Shown here: in pieces, positions 28,009 to 36,323 of the stretch
How positions within the stretch are numbered: the first letter of the stretch is position 1
How the letters are laid out: each line of letters starts with the position of its first letter
Assembly: GCA_963851105.1 (NCBI GenBank)
Contig: CAWKNP010000007.1
Location: forward strand, 124,001-188,000
DNA: 64,000 nt
Origin: DATARN01 sp963851105
GTDB taxonomy: Bacteria; Actinomycetota; Acidimicrobiia; Acidimicrobiales; Palsa-688
Direction: 5' to 3'
The notes under the pieces: model-generated
The model's input: the letters and a program-made list of their open reading frames with translations, nothing else
What the model was told of the DNA's origin: nothing
Databases searched by the model: none
Program-made: the position numbers and the translations under genes

Positions 28009-28506
28009 TCAGCCCAGTGGGAAGGGGCTTACGTCCAACCATTCCTTGCTTGGAACCTCGCATTCCGGGCACTGGATGTCGATCAGTTTGGCCAGCGCGA
28101 TCAGGTCATGCGCGGCCGGCAGGATGGCGTGCGAGGAAGAGATCGATGTGACTTCCGCGGTTTGGTACACCGCTCCCCACCGATCGGCCTGGATGACCGT
28201 CGCGTGGTCGTCACCGACGTGCAGCCGGGCCCTCCCAGTCGCGGCAGAGTCATCGAGCAGGACCACTTCGCCAGGGACCCGGTATTCGCAGGCGCTACCG
28301 CCTGTCACGAGCACCAGGGCTCGGGTCGCCCACTCCTCGAGGCCCGGGGCGGCTGCCGCGAGGACGTCGAGATATTCCGTGCAGGCCGGGCACGGCCTAC
28401 GGTGGGGGACGAAGACGACTGACGCTCGCGTCCCGGTGTTCAACGAGATCGTCCCCGGCGCGGTCAACCTGGCAAACGAGACCCGAGGCAGCATGGCGCC
28501 GGTCAT
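28009..28506 (-). CDS. thioredoxin-fold protein with CPAC motif
   Basis: A 165-residue protein in which SVVFVPHRRPCPACTEYLDVL looks like the first strand and active-site helix of a thioredoxin/redoxin fold; the CPAC motif is at about residues 39-42. A second CPEC near residue 146 could bind metal or form a disulfide. No signal peptide is seen, so it is probably cytosolic. It is divergent from the pyridoxamine-oxidase-like gene. Specific function is unknown. Confidence 0.65.
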   Translation of the reverse strand: MTGAMLPRVSFARLTAPGTISLNTGTRASVVFVPHRRPCPACTEYLDVLAAAAPGLEEWATRALVLVTGGSACEYRVPGEVVLLDDSAATGRARLHVGDDHATVIQADRWGAVYQTAEVTSISSSHAILPAAHDLIALAKLIDIQCPECEVPSKEWLDVSPFPLG

Positions 28507-28565
28507 AGCGGCCAGGCTACCTGGAACCAGACCGGGGAAAAGCCGCGGGAGGTACTCTCGGAGCC

Positions 28566-28976
28566 ATGAGTGTGTCCGTAGCGCTTGAAGGGCTCCGCGA
28601 CGAAATTGGCCGCCAGGGCCCCGTTGCCTTCTTCCTCTCGGTCGGCAGCGACGGCCGCCCCCACAGCGTCCAGTTGCCCGTTTCGTGGGTCGAGCCGGGC
28701 CAATTGGTCGTTCACCCCGGCAACGGCACCGTCGCCAACGCTGCCGCCCGACCCCTCGTGAGCCTCCTATGGCCCCCGACGCAGTCCGGTGGGTACAGCC
28801 TGATCATCGATGCCACCGTCGTTGCCACATCCGGTTCCAGCGAAGGGGCCAACTCGGTCACTGTCGCACCCACCAAGGCGGTCCTTCACCGTCGCGCGGG
28901 AGCCGGCGATCCCTCGGCCGCGGCCCACGGTTCTGACTGCGTGCGGGTCTTCTCGGAGAAGTCCGCTTCCGCCTGA
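28566..28976 (+). CDS. pyridoxamine 5'-phosphate oxidase-family (FMN split-barrel) protein
   Basis: The 136-residue protein has the split-barrel signature: GPVAFFLSVGSDGRPHSVQL near residue 18 and VHPGNGTVANAAARPLVSLLWP near 49, which build an FMN or F420 binding half-site. The final segment lacks features of true PdxH. It is likely a small flavin or deazaflavin oxidoreductase acting as a dimer. Monocistronic between divergent and convergent neighbours. Confidence 0.82.
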   Translation: MSVSVALEGLRDEIGRQGPVAFFLSVGSDGRPHSVQLPVSWVEPGQLVVHPGNGTVANAAARPLVSLLWPPTQSGGYSLIIDATVVATSGSSEGANSVTVAPTKAVLHRRAGAGDPSAAAHGSDCVRVFSEKSASA

Positions 28977-29009
28977 GCCGGGCATCAGGCGAGGGCGGGG
29001 CCTTCGGCG

Positions 29010-29933
29010 TCAGTCGAGGGCGAGGGCCCGGGCACCGGCGAGGATGGCGCCGGCCAAGGCAGCATCGCCGGTGATGTTGGCCGCCAGTGCGTCGGGGGAC
29101 ATCCGGTTGGCCACTAGCCGGCAGAACGACGCGGCGTCGGCGACGATGCGGACATCGGTCGGGCCCGGCTGGGTGCGATCTAGCGAAGCCTGCCAGGTGC
29201 CGCCGCCCGGTCCGGTCAGCACGATACGGGCGGTGCGCCCCGGCTGCGGGCGATCGATGTAACCGAGTCCTGTCGGGAGGGCCGACACCGCCAACTCGGT
29301 CATCAGGCGCAGCCGAGCGGGGTCAGGGGCCGCCAGCGGCCGGCCGGTCGCCCGGCGGATGTCCTCCTCATGGGTCCAGCACTCGAACGAGCGAACCACG
29401 AGCATCCGCTCCACCGAGACCGTGAAGGCGTGCAGGGTGATCGGACGCTCGAGCGCGCCCCCGTCGAGCCCCGTGGTAGAGGTCACGGTGTGGGCGAGCA
29501 GCTCCCGCCACTCGGTGTGGGTGGCGGCGGGTGTCCGGCCGGCCTGGGCAAGTGCATCGGCTTGGGTCGAGCCCACGTGATCGGTGCTGATCGTGATCGG
29601 TGGTCCGATACCCAGGGCGCTGTGGAACTGGCGTTCCACCCCGATCAGGTGACCGACCAGACCCTGGATGTCGAGGTCGCGGAGCACGTGGAAATGCCAT
29701 TCGCGGTCGGTCAGCTCCGCCAGGACGGAGTCGAAGGACACCATCGTCCGCCGGTAGGCCTCCGCGGGGTCGATGGCGGGTCCTGCGGCCACATGGGCGC
29801 CGGCGGGGCGGGCGCGGTGGACCGCCTCGAGGACCCGGGCCCGGAGGGCCACCGGGGGCTGGTGGGCCTCGGCCTCGGCGAGCGCGTAGCGCAACTCCTC
29901 GATCGGCTGGCGGTGCGGGCTGGGCGCTGTCAT
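29010..29933 (-). CDS. MDMPI-family protein with anti-sigma-like N-terminal segment
   Basis: The 307-residue product contains the maleylpyruvate isomerase mycothiol-binding domain with VGHLIGVERQFHSALG near residue 95 and VVRSFECWTHEEDIRRATGRP near 205, plus a C-terminal SCP2-like domain (LTGPGGGTWQASLDRTQPG). The first 45 residues (RYALAEAEAHQPPVALRARVLEAV) resemble the linker of actinobacterial anti-sigma factors. The gene overlaps the sigma factor stop by ATGA, so the protein may modulate that sigma factor; this is inference from context. Confidence 0.78.
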   Translation of the reverse strand: MTAPSPHRQPIEELRYALAEAEAHQPPVALRARVLEAVHRARPAGAHVAAGPAIDPAEAYRRTMVSFDSVLAELTDREWHFHVLRDLDIQGLVGHLIGVERQFHSALGIGPPITISTDHVGSTQADALAQAGRTPAATHTEWRELLAHTVTSTTGLDGGALERPITLHAFTVSVERMLVVRSFECWTHEEDIRRATGRPLAAPDPARLRLMTELAVSALPTGLGYIDRPQPGRTARIVLTGPGGGTWQASLDRTQPGPTDVRIVADAASFCRLVANRMSPDALAANITGDAALAGAILAGARALALD

Positions 29934-30487
29934 GCCATCTCCAAGAGGTGGGGGGCCAGCCATGCAGTCAGTTTGGCCTGAGCCAATCGCAACCGTGATT
30001 TGGCTGTGCCTTCGGGAATTCCCAGCTTCAGGGCGAGTTCCCGCTGGGTGAAACCTTCGAAATACGCGAGTTCGACTACTTTGCGCTGTGCGGCGGGGAG
30101 ACGGCCGATGGCCTGCCTGACGATCTCGACCAATCCGAGTGCCTCGACCTCGTCGGGCGAGGGCAATCCGGCGGCAGGATCGAGCGCCTGATTGCGACCT
30201 TCGTGGGTGGCCCGGCGGGCCTCACGGCGGATGGCATCGACGGCGCGGCGGTGCGACTGGACTCCGAGGAACGCCCGCAACGAGCCCCGCTCGGGATCGA
30301 AGCGGCCGGGATCAGTCCACAACCGAGTCAGGACTTCCTGGACGACGTCCTCGGCCATCGTCCGCTCCCCGGTGACCCGGTGGGCCAGGCCGTACAGGAA
30401 GGGGCCGAAGCGGTCGAAAATCTCCGCGATCGCCTCATCGTCGCCGGCCGCCAGCCGGGCTACGAGGAGCCCATCCCCCGAATCCAT
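29930..30487 (-). CDS. ECF-type RNA polymerase sigma factor
   Basis: A 185-residue sigma factor with region 2 (AEDVVQEVLTRLWTDPGRFD) and region 4 (FTQRELALKLGIPEGTAKSRLRLAQAKL). It is SigK/ECF19-like in pattern and pairs with an overlapping MDMPI gene. The ATG at 30487 follows a 165-base spacer downstream of a Thr/Pro-rich membrane protein gene on the same strand; whether they share a transcript is unclear. Confidence 0.9.
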   Translation of the reverse strand: MDSGDGLLVARLAAGDDEAIAEIFDRFGPFLYGLAHRVTGERTMAEDVVQEVLTRLWTDPGRFDPERGSLRAFLGVQSHRRAVDAIRREARRATHEGRNQALDPAAGLPSPDEVEALGLVEIVRQAIGRLPAAQRKVVELAYFEGFTQRELALKLGIPEGTAKSRLRLAQAKLTAWLAPHLLEMA

Positions 30488-30651
30488 AGGCGGCACAGTA
30501 GTTCGGGGGATCCAATCAGGGCGCCTGGGACGCGACCGTACCGGCGCGGCCAAGCCGGCCACGGGTGCCGCGACGGCGGTGCCTGCTCCAGCTCCCACAA
30601 CTGGAGTACGAACCTGGCCGCCTCGCTGGATCATTCCGATTCCGGTCGGGG

Positions 30652-31389
30652 TTACCGCCCGTGTCGCGTCGCGATTGACGAGGTCGTGGTAGGGGAAATA
30701 GTCGTGGTCGTCGTTGGAGGCGCGGTCGTCGTGGTGGTGGTGGTGGGTGGCGGCAGGGTGGTGGTGGGCGGCGGCAGGGTGGTGGGGGGTGGCCTGGTCG
30801 TCGTAGTCCGCCGCAGTGTCGTGGCGGTCGTGCTTGAGGTGGCGGCGACCGCGAGGGGCACGCTCGACGCTACCGGCGCCGGCGTTGTCGGCGGCAGTGA
30901 TGTGCTCGTGTCGCCGGGGACCGTGGCCGGAGACGACCCGAATGCCGGCACCGTCGTCGTCGTGTCGCCGACCGCGACACTCGCAGGCGTGCCGCCGGAC
31001 TTGGCACCCTTGCCTGCGAACACGGAGTAACCGATGCCGAGGCCGGCGGCGACGATGAGGATGACACCGGCGACCGTCGCCAGATCCCGCGCCGCGAATC
31101 GCCGCCGTGACGTAGCCAGCATGGCTGCCGGCTGGCTGTCGAAACGCCCGTCGGCGAAGACGCTGACGGGTGCCATGGCCACGGTGGGAGAGTCCGCCGG
31201 GGCCGCCGGCGGTGGTGGCCACGACAGGGCGGTCGCCCCCGCCCCCGGCATGGCGCGATCTCCCGGGATGGCTGCGCCGGCCGCGTCGCGGCTTTCGTCG
31301 ATCCCGACGTCGTAGCGGTCGGGGATGTCCCACAACCAGTCGAGCAACTCGCCGTCGGAGTCGACTTCGACGTCGTCCCACGAAGACAT
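30652..31389 (-). CDS. single-pass membrane protein with Thr/Pro-rich extracellular tail
   Basis: The 245-residue protein has an acidic N-terminal region (WDDVEVDSDGELLDWLWDIP), a transmembrane helix near residues 102-122 (LATVAGVILIVAAGLGIG) and a C-terminal half that is almost wholly Thr, Pro, Ser and Ala, ending in repeats of the PPPTTT kind. The topology is N-in with a cell-wall-spanning tail. No enzymatic domain is visible. It lies upstream of the sigma factor and may be a regulated envelope protein. Confidence 0.7.
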   Translation of the reverse strand: MSSWDDVEVDSDGELLDWLWDIPDRYDVGIDESRDAAGAAIPGDRAMPGAGATALSWPPPPAAPADSPTVAMAPVSVFADGRFDSQPAAMLATSRRRFAARDLATVAGVILIVAAGLGIGYSVFAGKGAKSGGTPASVAVGDTTTTVPAFGSSPATVPGDTSTSLPPTTPAPVASSVPLAVAATSSTTATTLRRTTTTRPPPTTLPPPTTTLPPPTTTTTTTAPPTTTTTISPTTTSSIATRHGR

Positions 31390-31442
31390 GCCCGGAAGCT
31401 TACGAGCCGTGGTCGCAGCCGCCGGGATCATGTCTCTGCGAT

Positions 31443-32030
31443 TCAGCCGATGCCCCGACCCAGATAGCCGGCCAGCCGGTCGTAGGGCGAGGCGTCGCCG
31501 GCCACCGCCACGACGGGCCCGAAGGGGATCGGATCCCCACGTTGGTCAACCGGTAAGGCAAAGTGGGCCACCGCCAGCGAGGCCACGGCCAGCTCGTCGT
31601 CCAGGATTCCCACTTGACCGGTCGCCTGCGCCAGGTCCCAGGCGTGCGCCGTGAGCTCCATGGTGTAGAGCGCGGCCACCGTCGCCCCGTCGAAGGTCCC
31701 GAACGGAAGCGAGATCTTGCGGTCCAACGCCGCATCGTCGGCCCAGACGGTGTGAGCTTGGGCGTTGAGGTCATCGCAGGTGTCCGCCAGGCGCCCCTCG
31801 CTGCCCGCCGGCACCCGCGCGGGGCCCTCCTGGGGCTCACCGCGCCCGGCACCGGCCACCCGGTTGCACACGCCGACGATGTGGCTGAGCAGGGCGTTCA
31901 CGTCGAATTCGGTGCACGGCGTCGGGAGGCGATACTGATCCTCCGCGACCGACCGCACCACCATGGCTGCTTGGTCGAGGCTGCGGTAGAGGAGCGGCCG
32001 TTGGTCGGAGCCTTCTTGGTTGATGGTCAT
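31443..32030 (-). CDS. TIGR03086/MDMPI-family metal-binding protein
   Basis: The 195-residue protein matches TIGR03086: RLPTPCTEFDVNALLSHIVGV near residue 35 holds the first metal histidine, and LTAHAWDLAQATGQ near 126 the HxWD motif; a mycothiol-dependent role is typical for the family. It is divergent from the WYL regulator with a 55-base spacer, so the regulator may control it. Substrate unknown. Confidence 0.87.
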   Translation of the reverse strand: MTINQEGSDQRPLLYRSLDQAAMVVRSVAEDQYRLPTPCTEFDVNALLSHIVGVCNRVAGAGRGEPQEGPARVPAGSEGRLADTCDDLNAQAHTVWADDAALDRKISLPFGTFDGATVAALYTMELTAHAWDLAQATGQVGILDDELAVASLAVAHFALPVDQRGDPIPFGPVVAVAGDASPYDRLAGYLGRGIG

Positions 32031-32085
32031 GGGGCAACGCTAAGCCGGGTAATAGGACAGCCTGTGCCCTATTTGATTCGTTACC

Positions 32086-33099
32086 GTGGCAAATGTGCGC
32101 GCCGACCGGCTGGTCGCCATCGTGTTGCTCCTCCAGACCCACGGCCAGCTCACCGTGGGCGACTTGGCGGCGCGCCTCGAGGTCTCCGAGCGCACCATCC
32201 GCCGGGATTTCGAAGGCCTGAGCGGCGCCGGGGTCCCTGTCTATGCGCAACGGGGGCGGGGCGGCGGCTGGGCATTGCTCGGCGGTCACCGCATCGATCT
32301 TTCGGGGCTCACCGCGGCCGAGGCTCAGGCCCTGTTCCTAGTGGCGGGCCCCAACGCCCTGGTGGGCGTCGGCGTCGACCCGGGCGTCAAGTCGGCGCTG
32401 CGCAAGCTGCTGGCCGCGCTTCCGGCCCCGATGCGGGAGAAGGCGGAGGCCGCGGGCGCCGCGGTCCTGGTCGACCCCGTCGGTTGGGGCCGCCCGAGCG
32501 ACCAGCCGCCTCACCTCGACGTGCTGCGCAACGCGGTGCTGGCCGGCGTGCAGGTCGACATCACCTACGCCAAACGGGGCCAGGAGCCCGCCTCGAGGCG
32601 TATCCACCCGTACGGCTTGGTATCGAAAGGGGGCACCTGGTACCTGCTGGCGGGCTCCGAAGCGGGGCTGCGGACCTTTCGCGTTTCCCGGGTGCGGTCC
32701 GCGGTCGTGACCGGCGAGGCCGTCCATCGACCGGACGATTTCGACCTGGCCGAGGCGTGGGAGGCGGTGCAGAGCGAATTACCCGCACGGCTCGTGGGCG
32801 AGGGCGTGACGGTGGAGTTCCTGGTTGATCCCGGTGCCGTCCGCCTCGTGACCGCCGTCCTGGCGCGCTGGGCCCCTCTCAGGGAGCGGCCGGGCGACGG
32901 TGGCCCAGCGGCCTGGGTGCCCCGAGCGGCCACTTTTCCCAGCCCTGAGGTCGCAGCTGCCGAGCTGGTCCGCTTCGGCCGGCGGATCGAGGTCACGAGC
33001 CCGCTTGAAGTCCGCGCTGCCATGGCCCACCTCGGCGCCGATCTGGTGGCGGTCTACGGCCCACAAACCAACGGCGGCTCATCTCCTGCTGCAACGTGA
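32086..33099 (+). CDS. WYL-domain transcriptional regulator
   Basis: The 337-residue protein has an N-terminal DeoR/HTH_11 domain (RADRLVAIVLLLQTHGQLTVGDLA and EVSERTIRRDFEGLSGAGVPV) and a WYL domain around residues 140-220 (KGGTWYLLAG... FRVSRVRS), followed by a WCX extension. WYL domains sense ligands, often nucleic acids or nucleotides. Start is GTG 32086; GTG 32095, three codons later, gives the more usual RADRL N-terminus. It is divergent from a TIGR03086 gene. Confidence 0.9.
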   Translation: MANVRADRLVAIVLLLQTHGQLTVGDLAARLEVSERTIRRDFEGLSGAGVPVYAQRGRGGGWALLGGHRIDLSGLTAAEAQALFLVAGPNALVGVGVDPGVKSALRKLLAALPAPMREKAEAAGAAVLVDPVGWGRPSDQPPHLDVLRNAVLAGVQVDITYAKRGQEPASRRIHPYGLVSKGGTWYLLAGSEAGLRTFRVSRVRSAVVTGEAVHRPDDFDLAEAWEAVQSELPARLVGEGVTVEFLVDPGAVRLVTAVLARWAPLRERPGDGGPAAWVPRAATFPSPEVAAAELVRFGRRIEVTSPLEVRAAMAHLGADLVAVYGPQTNGGSSPAAT

Positions 33100-33120
33100 C
33101 GTACTAGTCGTTCCGCAGCA
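33087..33120. repeat. imperfect palindrome at convergent gene ends
   Basis: TGCTGC ... GCAGCA outer arms with AACG/CGTT inner pairing span the WYL stop codon and the spacer to the convergent PhzF gene. It resembles the element at 12008-12043 and may act here as a bidirectional transcription end. Confidence 0.4.
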
Positions 33121-33143
33121 CTTTGGGGCGAGTGTCGGGCCTA

Positions 33144-33929
33144 TCAAGCCAAAAGGTCGCCTTTGAGGACTGTCACCGCCTGGCCAGAAAGCAGCACGCG
33201 CTCGCCCCGCACCGTGACGCCGACGAAGCCGCCCCGTGCCGACGCCTGATAGCCGATCAGGTGGCGACGACCGAGGCGCGGCTGCCAGAAGGGAGCGAGG
33301 CAGCAGTGGGCGGCGCCGGTCACCGGGTCCTCGTCGATCCCAAAGTTGGGGGCGAAGAACCGGGACACGAAATCGGCGTCGCCGTCGCCCAGAGCCGTCA
33401 CAATGACCCCACCGGCATCGAGCCCCGCGATGGCGGCAATGTCCGGGGCCAACGCCCTCACCGTTGCCGCGTCGGCCAGTTCGGCCAGGTAGAAGCTGCG
33501 CCCCCGCCCGACCACGACCGGCTCGACGCCGAGGGCGGCGGCCAGGTCCGGCGGGACGGCGATCGGCTGCGGCGGGTCAGCGGGGAAGTCGAGCTGGATC
33601 CCGGACTCGGTGCGTTCCGCGCTGAGGATGCCGCTGCGGGTGTGGAACTCGAGGGTCGCCTGCGTCTCACCGGTCTCCCACAAGACGTGAGCCGACGCCA
33701 GGGTGGCATGGCCGCACAGGTCGACCTCGACCGTCGGGGTAAACCAGCGGAGCCCAAAGCCGCCGCCGGGGGAAGCCGGTCGCTCGATGAAGGCAGTCTC
33801 GGCCAGGTTCATCTCGCTGGCCACCGCCTGCTTCCACTCATCGGTGCGCCCCTCGGTCAGCAGGCAAACCGCGGCCGGATTGCCCCGGAACGGCTCCTGG
33901 GCGAAGGCGTCAACTTGAAAGATCTGCAT
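33144..33929 (-). CDS. PhzF-family isomerase/epimerase
   Basis: The 261-residue protein starts with the family signature FQVDAFAQEPFRGNPAAVCLL including the catalytic-type glutamate-region ETAFIE near residue 45, and FTPTVEVDLCGHATLASAHVL near 64. PhzF proteins catalyse isomerisation in phenazine biosynthesis, but most homologues are of unknown role; no phz cluster is present. The ATG at 33929 opens a gene convergent with the WYL regulator and divergent from the next gene. Confidence 0.9.
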   Translation of the reverse strand: MQIFQVDAFAQEPFRGNPAAVCLLTEGRTDEWKQAVASEMNLAETAFIERPASPGGGFGLRWFTPTVEVDLCGHATLASAHVLWETGETQATLEFHTRSGILSAERTESGIQLDFPADPPQPIAVPPDLAAALGVEPVVVGRGRSFYLAELADAATVRALAPDIAAIAGLDAGGVIVTALGDGDADFVSRFFAPNFGIDEDPVTGAAHCCLAPFWQPRLGRRHLIGYQASARGGFVGVTVRGERVLLSGQAVTVLKGDLLA

Positions 33930-34052
33930 GTCTCCTCCTCAGCCCCCTCGGGAGCCGCAGTGTCGCGCCGGCGCGGGGCGCCCGGGAACGATTATCCGGC
34001 GACGGTAGAGTCCTGGGGCCGCGACGGAGGATCCAGCTTCCTGCTTCAGTCC

Positions 34053-34766
34053 ATGCGAAAGGCTCAGAAGGCCCCGACAATCACCGGTGCCGTCATCCTG
34101 GTCGTAGTTGCGTTGATCGCGGCCGCGGGGGTGACGACGGCCCTGACGCGACATCATTCCGGGCCCGCCGTGGCCAAGCCGGTGCGCGCCGCCGCCCCGG
34201 CGTCGCTGGCCCCGTACGCAGCGCGCCCAGGGCCAAACGGCACCAGGATCCTGACCGAGACGATCGATCCGCTGTCGCTGGCCGTGCCCAGCGACTGGAT
34301 GGCGCCGGCGGCCGATCAGCAGACGCTCCCCGGCGCGCTGGACGCCTTCGCCGCTCAGGCGCCGGCGTTGGCGGCCATCTTGCACACCGAGTCGGACTAC
34401 GCCCACCGGGCCGCGATTCGCATCTTCGCGTATCAGCCGGTCGCGCCATTCGCCTTTGTGTCGGTCCTGAGCTACGCCTCGCCGAGCACCAAGCCGTTGA
34501 CGGCAGAGAGCGTCGCCGCGGTGACGGCCGCTAGCAAGCAGAAGAAGAAGCCGAGGGGCGCGGCATTGAGCGGTGTCGAGTTGCCGATCGGGCCGGCACT
34601 CAAGGTCGATTCCAGCATGGTGAGCAAGAAGCAGACCCTTGTTGTCGAGCTGGTGACACTGGTGGCGGGCGGCCGGACGACGCTGGTGCTGATGGTGAGT
34701 GAGACGAATGTGCCCGCCATCCCCCCGGTTTTCGACCAGATCGCCCGGAGCCTGAGCCGGACTTAG
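34053..34766 (+). CDS. membrane-anchored exported protein of unknown function
   Basis: The 237-residue protein has a single N-terminal hydrophobic helix (about residues 10-30, ITGAVILVVVALIAAAG) and an extracytoplasmic domain with LSLAVPSDWMAP and a C-terminal PPVFDQIARSL, similar to proteins of the PsbP or Lipocalin-like type that assess a fitted value; I cannot assign a family. ATG at 34053 matches the start of the helix. It converges with lgt with a 4-base overlap. Confidence 0.65.
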   Translation: MRKAQKAPTITGAVILVVVALIAAAGVTTALTRHHSGPAVAKPVRAAAPASLAPYAARPGPNGTRILTETIDPLSLAVPSDWMAPAADQQTLPGALDAFAAQAPALAAILHTESDYAHRAAIRIFAYQPVAPFAFVSVLSYASPSTKPLTAESVAAVTAASKQKKKPRGAALSGVELPIGPALKVDSSMVSKKQTLVVELVTLVAGGRTTLVLMVSETNVPAIPPVFDQIARSLSRT

Positions 34767-36322
34767 GAGCCCGAAGGCGGTGGAGGGGGTGGCGAGGGTG
34801 GCTCGGCTGGGGGCGGCGCCTCGGCCTCGACGATGGGCAGCAGCGGCGCCGGCGTCGCCGGCTGGGGCGCCGGTTGCGGTTCCGAGGGGGCATCGGGCGC
34901 CGGAACCAGGGGTTCGGGGACGATCGGCTCGGGGTCGGGAACGGGCACAATTGGCGCCGGCGTCGGCTCGGGCGTGATCGGTTCGGGCGTGATCGGTTCG
35001 GGCGTGACCGGCTCGGGCGTGACCGGCTCGGGCGTGAGGGGTGCTGAGGTGACGGGTTCTGGGGTGACGGGTGCTGGGGTGATGGGTTCTGGGGTGACGG
35101 GTGCTGGGGTGACGGGTGCTGGGGGGATGGGTTCCGGGGTGAGCGATTCCGGGGTGAGCGATTCCGGGGTGAGCGGTTTGGGGAGGGCGGGTTCGGGGAG
35201 GCCGGGTTCGGGGAGGCCGGGTTCGGGGGTGATCTCCTCCGGCGTCGGCGCCGCAACAATCGGCTGGTGCGGAGTGGAATCGGGTGCTGGTGGCTCCGGG
35301 GTGATGGGCGCTTGGACCGACGGTTCGGGAGCTGACGGTTCGGAAATCTTTGCCTCAGGTTCGACCGCCGCGAAGGCCGCTTTCTGGGATTCGGTATCCA
35401 TCTCGTCGTCCTCGGCCGAGGGGGCACGGATCTCGTCGGGGAGATCGGTCGTCGCCAGAGTGCTGCCCGACGCCCCGGCGGCCACCGCGACCCGGGAACG
35501 CTCCCGCTCTGCGTCGTCCGCGGTTGCCTCGGACGACTTGCGGACCAGACCCTTGGTCACCACGATGGTCACGGCGGTGACGAAGATGACGATGCTCGTC
35601 CAGTCGTTGAGGCGCAACCCGAGAAACTTGTGGGCGAAATCGATTCGCAGGTACTCGGTGAAGAACCGGCCGAAGGTGTAGAGGGCGACATATACCCAGA
35701 AGAGGTAGCCCTTGCGCAGCCGCACCCGCCTTTCGACGACCAGGACGAGGCCGACGACGGCCAGGTCCCACAGGCTCTCGTAGAGGAAAGTGGGTTGAAA
35801 GGTGGCGGCATGCGCGTAGGCGAGCGGGCGATGGGCGGCGTCGACCTGCAGACCCCACGGCAGCGAGGTGGGGTGGCCGAAGAGCTCCTGGTTGAAGTAG
35901 TTGCCCCAGCGGCCGATGGCCTGGGCCAGCGGTAGGGCGGGCGCCGCGCAGTCGAGGAGGGCGCCGAAGTCGAGGTCATGGCGGCGGATGTAGACCGAGC
36001 CGAGCAGCACGCCGCCGGCGATGCCGCCCCAGATCCCGAGGCCGCCCTGCCAGATCTTGAAGGCGTCGAGCGGGTGATGGGTGTACAGCTCGTAGTCGGT
36101 CGCCACGTGATAGAGGCGGGCGCCGATGAGACCACCCGGTACCCCCCACATGGCGATAGCGGAGAACGTGCCCTGCGTGCCCCCCCGGGCGCGCCAGCGC
36201 CGGTCGGCCAGCCAGACCGCGGCCAGGACGCCCGCCACGATAAGAGCGCCGTAGACGTGGAGGCGCAGCGGTCCGATGCCGATGTCGCTGCCCGGCGGGG
36301 CCGGGATGGACGCCAACCACAT
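34763..36322 (-). CDS. lgt: prolipoprotein diacylglyceryl transferase with long TPEP-repeat tail
   Basis: Residues 1-275 form the multi-pass Lgt fold that attaches diacylglycerol to the lipobox cysteine: HVYGALIVAGVLAAVWLA helix 1, GARLYHVATDYELY, the signature GRWGNYFNQELFG near residue 140 and a final FGRFFTEYLRIDFA. A cytosolic tail follows from about residue 300 to 519, dominated by TPEPxT repeats with many PEP triplets. Typical Lgt is 260-300 residues; other actinobacterial Lgts also carry tails. The start ATG is one base after the aminotransferase stop, so the two are coupled. Confidence 0.92.
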   Translation of the reverse strand: MWLASIPAPPGSDIGIGPLRLHVYGALIVAGVLAAVWLADRRWRARGGTQGTFSAIAMWGVPGGLIGARLYHVATDYELYTHHPLDAFKIWQGGLGIWGGIAGGVLLGSVYIRRHDLDFGALLDCAAPALPLAQAIGRWGNYFNQELFGHPTSLPWGLQVDAAHRPLAYAHAATFQPTFLYESLWDLAVVGLVLVVERRVRLRKGYLFWVYVALYTFGRFFTEYLRIDFAHKFLGLRLNDWTSIVIFVTAVTIVVTKGLVRKSSEATADDAERERSRVAVAAGASGSTLATTDLPDEIRAPSAEDDEMDTESQKAAFAAVEPEAKISEPSAPEPSVQAPITPEPPAPDSTPHQPIVAAPTPEEITPEPGLPEPGLPEPALPKPLTPESLTPESLTPEPIPPAPVTPAPVTPEPITPAPVTPEPVTSAPLTPEPVTPEPVTPEPITPEPITPEPTPAPIVPVPDPEPIVPEPLVPAPDAPSEPQPAPQPATPAPLLPIVEAEAPPPAEPPSPPPPPPSGS

Positions 36323-36323
36323 G

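Noticed and set aside
34780..35681. Plus-strand open frames opposite the Lgt tail encoding Gly/Ser/Val repeats
   Set aside because: They are the antisense of the TPEP repeat and have no start signals.
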